NCBI GenBank assembly: GCA_037833965.1
Contig: AP031358.1
Span: 6,828,001 to 6,892,000 of the forward strand
DNA length: 64,000 nucleotides
Direction of reading: 5' to 3'
From: Marchantia polymorpha subsp. ruderalis
Lineage: Eukaryota > Streptophyta > Marchantiopsida > Marchantiales > Marchantiaceae
The position numbers and the translations under genes are program-made. Positions 1-9,470 of this stretch are shown here, piece after piece (within the stretch, counting starts at the first letter, position 1; each line of letters begins with the position of its first letter). The notes under the pieces are model-generated. The model did not search any database, was not told the DNA's origin, and saw only the letters and a list, made by a program, of their open reading frames with translations.

Positions 1-598
1 AGGTGGGATATGTCATGATTCATGGAACATATCGATAGCTAGTTGATGCTACCACCCGCTTGATTCCATGCATCTACTGAGCCACGTCTATTATGCAGGT
101 TTCCCATCGTTTGTGCTATATTTCTAAGTTTCATTCCATTGAGATGATTTCGCATGGAAGTGCTTTTCATGCAGTCTACCCACACGGGAACATGCATTCG
201 AGCACCCCACACTTTGTAGGTCTCCACGGCCTACCCACCTTCAACGCCCGCCCGACCCAAGGACGTTCATCTTTCGATCGGATTCTCTCGCAAAGGCGGT
301 CACGGAGGGACTCTGCTCCAGCATAATTGTGTGGGCACGGACTTCCATAGCACTCATTCACGACAAATAGTCGTCATGTCCTCGTGATCCATCCGTCAGA
401 GCTATCCAGTACCCACCAAAAGATGTTACTCGATAGCAGAACCCTCGATTTAGAAAGCCCCGCGAGATCTGCAGATGCTCCAATCGGAGTCGAATGAAAA
501 CAGTCCTATTAAAAACCTTCTGATCTTTGACTGGGTTTGGGAATTTCAGCCAATGCTCTCGCCAGGGGGCGAATTACGCCCAACTCTTGGAAGTGCCC
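1..598. other. No recognisable gene
   Basis: Mixed-composition sequence with short open frames on both strands and no family motif. It ends at a TATA-like site that may serve a small secreted-protein gene further on. I see no RNA gene or repeat here. Confidence 0.4.
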
Positions 599-600
599 GA

Positions 601-607
601 TATAAAT
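601..607 (+). promoter_or_regulatory. Candidate TATA box (TATAAAT)
   Basis: TATAAAT lies about 95 bases upstream of the ATG at 699. A start site about 30 bases downstream would give a short 5' leader. The match is seen directly; its use as a promoter is inferred. Confidence 0.35.
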
Positions 608-698
608 GCCAAATTGGCTTCAACTGCCCTACTATTATAGGGGGCAATGCGATAGCGATCGGAGACCAGGACGTCCTTCCAATCTCGTCGAGATCGCG

Positions 699-986
699 AT
701 GATGAGGATCTCAATAATTATTGTCCTCATTACGACCTCATTCGTGAGTGGGTCAAGTGTACGCAGTCAAGGGCAGCCGAACTGCGACCGGGGTCCAGAC
801 GTTTTGGCGGCCTTAGGCACATGTGTCCGCAGAAATATCTGGAACCACTCGCTAACTAGGGTAGAGGCGATGATGTGGGTTACAGACGGTCGGGTTACCG
901 GCACCTCGGGATCGAACCCTGAAGGGAACTCCTCTTTCGGCGCAGAGTACCGAGAAAAGTCAGAAGGAGATAGAGGAAAGTCGTGA
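699..986 (+). CDS. Possible small secreted protein, unknown function
   Basis: An open frame of 95 residues starts with two consecutive Met codons. Its first 20 or so residues are a good signal peptide: MMR, then an Ile/Val/Leu-rich core, then SFVSGSS. The mature part is polar with only two cysteines (in PNCDRG and GTCVRR), so it does not look like a defensin-type cysteine-rich peptide. The C-terminal end runs into a Glu/Arg/Ser-rich stretch that overlaps a 21-bp tandem repeat (972-1013). The frame is open upstream to 606, but the ATG at 699 puts the hydrophobic core at the N-terminus. A TATA-like site lies at 601. I do not recognise the family. It may be a first exon of a longer gene, or spurious. 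Confidence 0.3.
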   Translation: MMRISIIIVLITTSFVSGSSVRSQGQPNCDRGPDVLAALGTCVRRNIWNHSLTRVEAMMWVTDGRVTGTSGSNPEGNSSFGAEYREKSEGDRGKS

Positions 987-1013
987 AGAGGCAGAGGAAA
1001 GTCGTGAAGAGGT
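972..1013. repeat. 21-bp tandem repeat, two copies
   Basis: The unit beginning AGAGGAAAGTCGTGAAGAGG occurs at 972 and again at 993. The copies differ only in the last base. It sits at the 3' end of the possible secreted-protein frame and in frame would encode a repeated charged heptad. Confidence 0.8.
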
Positions 1014-2339
1014 GACGGCCCGTCGCGCCCTTAACAATCCCGTACTGGTCATCTGACTCGGTCGCGTCGCGAGTCGGCGCAACGTCGTGAGACGTTCTCT
1101 CCTTGGGTCAAGGTTCTCTCAGGGGACCGTGTTCTAACCCTTCTGACACTGATGTCTGAACGACGACGGAGGGCCTCGTCTAGAAATTCAGAGTAGCTCG
1201 GGTACGCCAATTTAGAGCGGACGTATCGGCAAAAGGCATTTCGGCCTTCTCTCCAATTCTGAGCAACTCTGGTCATCACAATTCTGAATTCAGAAGTCCT
1301 TTTCAGACTAGTCTATCACAGTCCCACCCTTCTGGTGTATAATTTATCTCGCCGATACTCAGCTCGCTGCAAAGGTCACCACCACGTGATGGATCCTGAT
1401 CCGTATTTGAGCCCAACAGCAATAATCGTCAGGCATGTGCGAAGCTTTAAAAGGAAGAGTTGGCAGGCACAAAGGGAGAAAAATCACTGAGTGCGGAGCT
1501 TTAGGATTTGAATACAACAGAACGACATCACTTTCAAGTACGGAAGGGTTGTACACTCTGTGGCTGTACCTATGTTTACCGACCCAGTTAGCTGCCAGAG
1601 TCGCGAGAGATGAAAAATGGCGTTCAACGATGAACCGAAAAGTCAGTCACTTGGAGGATGCTGTGGACTGTAGGCATTGATAAAACAAGATTCCTCTCAG
1701 GTACAACAACTCTGATAGTCCAGTTGCTAAAGTAAGAGTAGGAGTAGCTGGTGAGCCTACGGAGTTGTTTGTCAATTGAGGGGAACCACATTCGGCCGAC
1801 AGAAGAGGGAGATGTGGATAGGACTTTCCCGTCGAGTGAAAGCTAGTGCTGAAAAGTCTGCTGAAACTGAAATTTCAGAGTTTCATGTCTTCAGGAGACT
1901 TGGATTTCGTTGCTGAACGTGTTCTACAAGGAGCCCTGCGGAGTTAGCTGAGATTGCGTTAGCGGCGACTACATCGACAACGCCTCTACCCTGAGAGATG
2001 ATGCAACTACCAGCCGTGTACATCTAGACAGTCACCTGATTTGTATCTGTAGTTGCCGCTCAACAACCATCAAGAGACGTAGATAGCGTGACTGCTCCCG
2101 TCCTCTTGTACGTGAGTGATCCTGTTCGGATTGGGACTGTTGGAAATTGAGTGAAGATGGCATTCTCAAACGAGAGGCAGCAGCTCGACCCGACAATATG
2201 AATGCCGACCCTTGTGTTCGGTAGCTGTCAGCAGCAGTTCTTCGCTCAGAGGCTTACAGATTGATGAGGTTCCAAGGTTTCTGAAAACCATCGAAGCGAA
2301 GACTAAGCCCGTGGAGGCCGGTTGCAGCTCAGGAAGGCT
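1014..2339. other. No confident gene
   Basis: GC-balanced sequence. The best open frame runs on the minus strand from an ATG at 1276 to 1049 (75 residues, Arg-rich, including YSEFLDEALRRR). It has no recognised domain and could be a decayed retroelement or chance. Other frames are shorter. I see no RNA gene. Confidence 0.35.
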
Positions 2340-2768
2340 ATGGCGGGTGGGAAGATGTGGAGACCATTGCTCGCTCTCTGTGCTGTACTGGTCCATGGAG
2401 TGCTCGTGGACTCTGTAAGCGTGAACATAGTGAACAAGCTCGGTGAGCCTTTGTCATACGACTGCGAAGCGGGAAGCTATGCCGATGCGAGTATGGCACC
2501 TCCGAGTGGGACTCTGACGGATTCTCAGAAGGTCACGATATACATGGGCGTACAGGGGAGTAGATATTGCAATTTCTGGTTCGAGAGCTGGAACTCAGGG
2601 GACTTGTACCAGCTCGAATTTCACGTCTGTCACTATCATGCAGAGGAGCCCGATGATGTCTACGAATGGACGTTTAGGAAGACTGGGATTTATCTCTCCG
2701 ACTCCGATTTCAAGCATCAGTGGCGCATCACTCGAAGCTTTGCGGGTTACACTTGGAGTAGCGAGTGA
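2340..2768 (+). CDS. S1/SPH-like secreted protein
   Basis: Encodes about 142 residues. A signal peptide (MAGGKMWRPLLALCAVLVHG, hydrophobic core from residue 7) is followed by a mature domain resembling the plant self-incompatibility S1 / S-protein-homologue family. It opens with VNIVNKLGEPLSYDC, contains a central aromatic strand (CNFWFESW), a strand ending FHVCHY, and closes with EWTFRKTGIYL, which matches the family's typical W-x-(I/F)-R-x-x-G end motif. The three mature cysteines and overall length fit the family (about 110-130 mature residues). Members are secreted and act in cell signalling; in poppy the S1 protein is the stigma self-incompatibility ligand, but functions outside flowering plants are unknown. 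I chose the ATG at 2340; a second in-frame ATG at 2355 would also keep the signal peptide. No intron is needed. The family call rests on pattern recognition only. Confidence 0.6.
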   Translation: MAGGKMWRPLLALCAVLVHGVLVDSVSVNIVNKLGEPLSYDCEAGSYADASMAPPSGTLTDSQKVTIYMGVQGSRYCNFWFESWNSGDLYQLEFHVCHYHAEEPDDVYEWTFRKTGIYLSDSDFKHQWRITRSFAGYTWSSE

Positions 2769-5700
2769 AAGCAGAGTGCGACCTTCGTCACCTACCCCGT
2801 TGTCATGGGCAGTATTGAATACAGTTTTCCGACCTTGACTTCAACCTTGTGATTGAGGATAGGTCAAGAATAGAATGCGTCCTGTGAGCATAGTTCTTAA
2901 TTTGTATATAGTGAGCTCCATCTTTGCTCAATAAGAGACTAGCCTTTTTTTCCTATGTCTTATCTGAGCTCCCATCGCGGTGATTCTTGTCTGTTATTGC
3001 TCTGCACCCTCACAAGTTACAGAGGCCGAATGGGTATCTGTTGCTGAGGGATGCTTTAGACAGAAGAGACTACAACAGAGTTTCGTTGACACTTCAACTC
3101 GTCGATATTCTAGTCTGTAGATATGGTGATTTCAGGACGCCCTTTCTGAATACGAGGGACGTCTCAGATACATGTTATGCCTTAAGGAAATGGCCGAAAT
3201 TATGGACGGACCTCTATTTTGACAGCTTTCTTCCTTGCCCGACGAGAACAGTATCATCTAGTCCCTTTTTTCTGGAGGTCCTGAATAGGAATGTCGAGTT
3301 CCAGAAAGTCGTAGAGCACTCGAAATTCGAGTCGTTCAGTTCTGTCTAATGAATTTTCTCTGAAACACTCGAGCAGCGCTCACAATGTCCACCGGGGGAG
3401 ACGATGGAAACATCTCAGCAAAATGTAGGAACAAGGCAATGTGAAGCCCAGCTCGTGAAGAAGAGGATTTTGTGTCCGTTTGCAGGAATTGCGCATGCTG
3501 GAATCTAGCTTTCGTTGTAGCACCTGAGATATGAAATGATAGATTTCAAGTTTCATCCTGTAAATGGGAAGCAGGGTATCCAAGTGAAAACGTGGGGGAA
3601 TCGAGGAGATGAAAAATCTCAGACAGATGACTTTCACCTCGTCAAATATTCTCCAACTTGTATGATAACACGCCTGGCTGATGTTGGAGAAAGGAGGAGA
3701 ACATGGACTTCAGAACCCATCTCAAGAAACTGAAGTGAGGTATTTGTGCCCAAGGCAGACGGGGTTTTTTGTAATTTCAATGAACAGAATATATCTTAGA
3801 CCGTTTCAGATTGATTCTATGAGCGATGGTGTCAACCCATTCGAACCCGTCCTGAAAGGTGATGCGACTGAAGTTTCCACCTTTGCATTCGCATCTGAAG
3901 TCGAAGAGGAATCCCAGAATCAGTCTTAAGAAACGTGCTTTGACTATTCTTGATATCTTCACTGAGCGTAAGATTTTACTCCGTTGAATCTCCAAGGTGA
4001 AACGCTAGTGTTTCTTTTTGTTGTGCTTATTGAGGCTGTATGAAGTGTCCCGACTTGTGTTGAAAAACTGCATAGATTGACCATTTCCACACTATCCACA
4101 GAAGCAACATGTAGAACCACCTTCAGGTATTAGTTTTCCACGAAATACATTGATTCACAGAAGAGTCGCTAGAATGAGAACATGACCCCTAGTCCCGAAA
4201 CTTCTTTTATCATAGGACCATATCCCCTAAAAAAGGCATGTTTGTACTTTCTCTTCATATTGGAAATGAATGGAAGAAGAGAGAAATAATCTGCTCAAAG
4301 CAACAATTATAATATGGAAGTATGAACAAAAACCACTGTCTTCTTTTCTATGTTATTCATCCAAATGAATAGTAAGAGTGGCCGTGTCGCTCATGTAGCG
4401 TAAAGGTAGAGGACGAGCAGGTCTTTCGGGAGGTAACCTTGTACTGTGTGCCGCGGACGACAGTTGTATTCAACTTCCACAATTAATGTTGATGTCGATA
4501 TGCTGTGCCGTCGAGAACTGAGTGCTGTTTCATTAGTTAAATGAATTGGAAGGTTTGCCGAAGGTAGGAACGGAGTGAGTGATAGGAAGTCGTGAGCATT
4601 TCCAGTAGCTCGCCAATGTTACAAGTGGACGGTGTGAATAATTAGTATATGTGGGATTAGCTGGGCTTTCACTACTCGAAGCTCTACGACAAACCTGTAT
4701 CGACCTCCAGATCGAGGCTCTCTCACTCTCGTGTAGTCCTTCTCAAGAACGTTCCTTCCAAAGTCCGTCTTGCGGCACATCACTTGCTTCAACCAACTTA
4801 CGAACTGTACATCATCGTGTATCATAGTATTTTCTGCCGTAACTTATATGTGAACTTCAAGAATGACATTCGATGTCAGAAAATAATTGCGGCCACGTAC
4901 GCGAAGTACATTGAAGAACACGGACTTTGTACCTGACTTTGGAATTTGCATTGCAGTAATGTCGGGGAGGACTGCTTGTTTCATTCCGTGTCTGTGAGCC
5001 AGGTCTCTCCTCATGACAAGATCAGATTTTATATCTCACTGTCCTCACAACTTTGACGCAGCTTATTGCAAAGCAGAGATTCTGACCTGCAAAGATTGTA
5101 GTATCCATTGCGAAACTGCCAGCCAGTTGGGAGGAGGTCAAATCTCCCACTTGGCGGCAGGAACCATTAATAGACATTAATGCATTTAGGTGTTCGTTTA
5201 TTACAAAGGATGCACCAATCCACTGCAGTCATGCCAGTTGACTCAATCTGGATTGCTTTTCACGGATATTACTCCAGATGAATTGTCTTAACTGATTCTA
5301 TCACTTTCCAGTTGAATCAATCAGAGGAGATCATCAGCAATTTAAATGTATTTCATCATTTTCCAATCAAATAGGACTTGAGGATGAGGCGCATCAGCAG
5401 TTCAATTAGGGCTCTTTGAGAAATTACACAGTGAAGATTATGCGTTGTAGTTTATAATTGCCATCCTATCTCGGAGATCATGGAAACCCGGCAAATCTTC
5501 GCTTCTATTTAATCACGCCTACAAATCGGCTTCGGACCCTTCGTTTCTATCTCGGTAATGCGATCCGGCACACTAGCCTCGGCTCTTGCTTAAATATACC
5601 GCATCCAACGACGTAACAAAGGTATTGTTGTATTGTTACGCGTGGTTGCTGCTTACCACGCGCAGCAAAAGTGGGTCCGATATTTTTTGCACGGCTTGAG

Positions 5701-6106
5701 TCTCGACACCTGGCCTCAAATTTCCAACTATAAACTCGTTCGTCGTCGTAAAACTCTGTCACTGCAGTTATAATAAATTTATCTTGAAGATCTCCGAAGG
5801 GGACGTGGTTTGGCCTAACGTCATCACGTAGAGGCCAGGTCTATATGAGGCCAGGTCTATATGATCTCAAACCGTACCACATGAGTTTGATTAGTCTCGT
5901 CACACCAACATTAGACATCTCAAGCTTAGAAATAGGCACGTGAATACCAACAATACTGCTTACTCTAGGTTCGTTTCATTATTTCACCACCTAATAAACA
6001 GGAAAAGGGCGAAATATTTCCAATGATTTTAGCCTGCTCTATGGTATACTGTTTCAATAAATTTTTTTACTTACTAATAACTTGTTTTTCAATCGTATGT
6101 CACGAA
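2769..6106. other. No confident gene
   Basis: About 3.3 kb of GC-balanced to AT-rich sequence. Open frames are short and several lack an ATG. A 68-residue minus-strand frame (ATG at 4825) has no recognised motif. A 16-bp tandem repeat lies at 5831-5862. Nothing else can be supported. Confidence 0.4.
5831..5862. repeat. 16-bp tandem repeat, two copies
   Basis: GAGGCCAGGTCTATAT occurs twice in perfect tandem at 5831 and 5847. It is about 245 bases upstream of tRNA-Ser. No function is evident. Confidence 0.85.
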
Positions 6107-6188
6107 GCGGACGTGCCGGAGTGGTTAACGGGATTGACTCGAAATCAATTGGGCTATGCCCGCGCAGGTTCGAATCCTGCCGTCCGCG
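6107..6188 (+). tRNA. tRNA-Ser (anticodon CGA)
   Basis: An 82-nt class II tRNA. The acceptor arms GCGGACG (6107-6113) and CGTCCGC (6181-6187) pair perfectly and are followed by discriminator G. The anticodon loop CTCGAAA (6138-6144) is closed by ATTGA/TCAAT and gives anticodon CGA (6140-6142), which reads UCG serine codons. A long variable arm (GGGCTATGCCC) fits tRNA-Ser. The T arm GCAGGTTCGAATCCTGC contains a consensus B box. A run of five T starts at 6190, right after the gene, as expected for a Pol III terminator. There is no intron. It appears intact and functional. Confidence 0.97.
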
Positions 6189-6189
6189 C

Positions 6190-6194
6190 TTTTT
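6190..6194 (+). terminator. Pol III T-run terminator of tRNA-Ser
   Basis: Five consecutive T start two bases after the mature 3' end of tRNA-Ser, the standard Pol III termination signal. Confidence 0.85.
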
Positions 6195-6259
6195 GCTTTG
6201 CACTCCGTAATATGAACCGTAATATTGAACTCGATGTCGTCGCTCTCTTGGGAGTTGTG

Positions 6260-6493
6260 GGACCGATCAAATTGCCGAAACCTGTAGTATTGCTTATATT
6301 TAAGTCATCATTAGGGGGACATAGATGCTGCCTCTCGCTTTGATTTACACGGAGGAGGCTGGTGCCTTTCATCTCTGGACCGATCAAATTGCCGAAACCT
6401 GTAGTATTGCTTATATTTAAGTCATCATTAGGGGGACATAGATGCTGCCTCTCGCTTTGATTTACACGGAGGAGGCTGGTGCCTTTCATCTCT
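6260..6493. repeat. Perfect 117-bp tandem duplication
   Basis: The 117-bp unit at 6260-6376 is repeated without any visible difference at 6377-6493. Identical copies imply a recent event. It lies about 70 bases after the tRNA-Ser terminator. Because 117 is a multiple of three, the antisense strand shows a repeated 39-residue frame, but that frame runs into the antisense of the tRNA and is not a believable gene. Confidence 0.95.
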
Positions 6494-6980
6494 GCTAAAG
6501 ATTGCTACTACTCTATGGAGATGTGGAAAATGTTTCGAAAATCACAGGCTACGTGAAGTCCTAAGCTGTGGTATGCATACCTAGAACTACCTAGAACTGG
6601 GAGCGATAAGATCCAAGAACTAGCTCCACATGATACACGTGGATGAAAAAAAATGAATGGCTGGAGTGAATTTAATATATTCCATCACCCACCTCTAGAC
6701 TCTGCTCCAATACGACCCTGAAACTTAGAATTTGTGAAGTACATATGAATGAGATATTTGAGAAGCAGATCGGTGAGCAAATCTATGTTTCGAATCACTT
6801 CGCTTTTGTGATACTCTTGGGCATGGCCCCCGAGTGAGGCTTCATGGTTTCTTCCCATCTTTTTCGGTGTTTACTTTGCCCCCTTATATTCTTCAGAGAC
6901 ACGGATGTAGAAAGTGAGACATGGAATGGAAAAACATATAATAGGAAACTATATTGAGCTAATGGACACTAGCTCAAAAA

Positions 6981-7053
6981 GGGGGTGTAGCTCACATGGT
7001 AGAGCGATCGCTTTGCATGCGATAGGCACGGGGATCGATGCCCCGCACCTCCA
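6981..7053 (+). tRNA. tRNA-Ala (anticodon UGC)
   Basis: A 73-nt tRNA. The acceptor arms GGGGGTG (6981-6987) and CACCTCC (7046-7052) pair with one G-U wobble and are followed by discriminator A. The anticodon loop TTTGCAT (7012-7018) with stem ATCGC/GCGAT gives anticodon TGC (7014-7016). The D arm GCTC...GAGC and the T arm CGGGG/CCCCG with loop ATCGATG match the usual plant tRNA-Ala layout. Position 3-70 is not the G3-U70 alanyl-tRNA synthetase identity pair by naive counting, but the G-U wobble is present in the acceptor stem (G3 opposite U70). No strong T-run follows closely; the first TTTT is at about 7108. Its 3' end is duplicated at 7276. Confidence 0.94.
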
Positions 7054-7522
7054 CGCTGACGACGATGGGAAGATGTTGTAAATCAGAAACCTCATCTATA
7101 CCACACCTTTTCTGATGATACTTTTACACTCTGCCCATACAAAACCTAGAGAACCTACCAAGAACATGAACGGGTACAATTGATGGTAACTAGTACTAAG
7201 CAATTGAAGACAATTGCCAGCAAGAGAATGGGGGAAGAATCTACATGCAGAATGGAGAGTAACATTATTATAAAGCCCGCACCTCCACGCTGACGATGAT
7301 GGGGAAATGTTAAAGGTTCATCAACTTTTGAAAAAAACACCAATCGATCACACTTTTTTTGATGATAATTTTACACTCTGCCCATACAAAACCTAGAGAG
7401 CCTACCAAGAACATGAAGGGGTACAAATGATGGTAACTAATACTAAGCGATTGAAGACAATTGCCAGCAAGAGAATGGGGGAAGAATCTACATGCAGAAT
7501 GGAGAGTAACAATATTATAAAG
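7042..7522. repeat. Tandem duplication that includes the tRNA-Ala 3' end
   Basis: Copy 1 (7042-7275) begins inside the T arm of tRNA-Ala, and copy 2 (7276-7522) follows it directly. Both contain CCCGCACCTCCACGCTGACG and the downstream block ending near GAGTAACA(A/T)TATTATAAAG. The copies have diverged by substitutions and a small indel, so this event is older than the 117-bp duplication. Copy 2 holds only the last 12 bases of the tRNA and cannot make one. Confidence 0.9.
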
Positions 7523-8199
7523 TGGGCCCATAACAATAGCACAGCTTTGGAGAATTCAGCTCATGAGGTACATAAGATGCAATTTTTTACAAACATCGGA
7601 CTTCATGGACATCTAAGCACAATACGAAGGTACCAAGCTAAACAAAAATACATTATATGCAATTTGAAATTGGAGATTATAGATCATGTCTCTAACTCTG
7701 AGGAATAAGTATGTGAAAGCTCAAGACTACATACATTGTATCCATCTTTAGCTACTAAGAACTAAAGAAAGGTTTAATCGAATGGAAAATAGAGTCAAAT
7801 TTATAGTACACTACACATAGTTGGCATGTTTCAGGCATGTTTCAGAGGCATCATTCAATGTGGAGTATATATAGTTGCCATTCTCCAAAGATATTTGACT
7901 AGAGAGTAAAAATTGCCTAAAAAAAGATCTTAATAATAGAAAAAATTGGTATCAAAATATCCATGCAGCATTGAGGTAGCAATACAACTAGCAATGTACA
8001 GTGAGGGCAAATGTATTAGTGATTAAAAGGGAATAATGACAAATGATGAAAGACAAAAGAAAAGACGGTGAGAAAAATGGCAAAAAATGAAACCATGAAA
8101 CTCAGGGATTGAAAAATTGATATGTTTTTTGCTGGATTCAATAAAAACTTTTAGAGAAAGAGTCCAACAAGTTGAGTATAAAAAAAAAATGCTCACAGT

Positions 8200-9130
8200 G
8201 TAGAATATCTTAGTCTGGAACAATGATTGGGATTTTGATTTGAAATTAACAGTGAAGTCTACATTCAACATTTATGTTTGTGATGATTGCAGGAATGACA
8301 CAAGATTTTTGACAAATCTATCCAACCAAAACAAATTTTACACTGTTTGTTATGTTTGCTTATAAAATGTAAAATAAATTGTAATAGTTTTAAAAACAAT
8401 TTTGGCTTCCTTAAAAAGATTAGAGATTTGACAAAAAAATGACTTTAAACTTTACATTTTAAAAATTTGCAAGTAAAATCACAAGGTTTATGAAAAAAAA
8501 ATTTCAACAAAAAGTATATTTTACAACGTGTTTTACATAACATGTTCAAGTTTTAACTTGATCAAATCTGTTTTGAGGAGCATTTATCCATTCAAAAAAG
8601 ATAAAAATTTGATCTGATATTGATTTTGAAGTCACAAGATTTAAAAAAAATTTGTGTAAACCAAAAAAAATTATGACGCGCTTTTTGTGTTCGTTTTAGA
8701 TTTCAAGTTGATTAGGTTAGTTTAAAAAAAAATAAGTTTGAGATTATAATATGTGTTGTTAGGAATTGCAGTAGAGCCAATTTTTTAGAAAAATTCATCT
8801 TTTTCAAAAAAAATTTAAAATTTGATGCTACAAGTGGAGTTAAAGTTTAAATGCTATATAATTGATCAAATAAGATTTGGTTGTTTCAAGAGGTCTACAA
8901 GTCTGACTTGAAGTTGAAATTAAAATCTATATTTTTGAAGATTGAAAATGTGACATTGTTTTTTTAACACATACATTCCTATCAAAAGAAAAATTTAAAC
9001 GTGTACTACATGTTAGTTCAAGTTTCAAGAAGATTAACAAATATTTTGCTGTTTCAAGAAGATGAGGGATTTGTTACAAAGATAAGAATTAGACATGACT
9101 TTATGAGAATGTGCATAAAAGTTAACAATT
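8200..9130. repeat. Degenerate tandem array, unit about 150-180 bp
   Basis: Related phrases recur at near-regular spacing. TCACAAG followed by a T/A-rich run occurs near 8477 and 8631, with weaker versions near 8296, 8785 and 8949. ACGTG/ACGCG followed by a motif like ATGTTCAAGTTTCAA occurs near 8527, 8676 and 8999. The units have diverged strongly, so the edges are approximate. The biased base composition makes this call tentative. Confidence 0.4.
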
Positions 9131-9405
9131 TTATTTTTTTTTAAAAAAAATCTCGGATGTGATAATATACATTATGAAATTTGAAATTGGATAAATTAAG
9201 TTGAGATTGGATTGACTATTCTGCACGGATGATCTGTAATTCACTATGTGATACAATTGAATAATTAAAATTAGACTTAGTGTAAACCAATTTTTATTAG
9301 CAAAAAGATAAAATGTGAAATGAAAAAACAAAGTGAAATACATACCTAAAGCATAAAGTTTACAATGAAAAACTCTACAACTGAAAAATTGAACGTTTTG
9401 AAATT

Positions 9406-9470
9406 AATCCTACATACATACAACAAAAGGGGAATTTCTAATTCCCCTTTTGTTGTATGTATGTAGGATT
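9406..9470. repeat. Perfect inverted repeat, 31-bp arms, 3-nt loop
   Basis: The arms 9406-9436 and 9440-9470 are exact reverse complements separated by TCT. The stem contains CATACATACAACAAAAGGGG. It is too long and exact to be chance, even in AT-rich DNA. No ORF or transcript signal overlaps it. Confidence 0.95.

Noticed and set aside
6154..6489. 111-codon minus-strand frame with a 39-residue repeat
   Set aside because: Its C-terminal part is the antisense of tRNA-Ser and its repeat is only the 117-bp DNA duplication read in frame.
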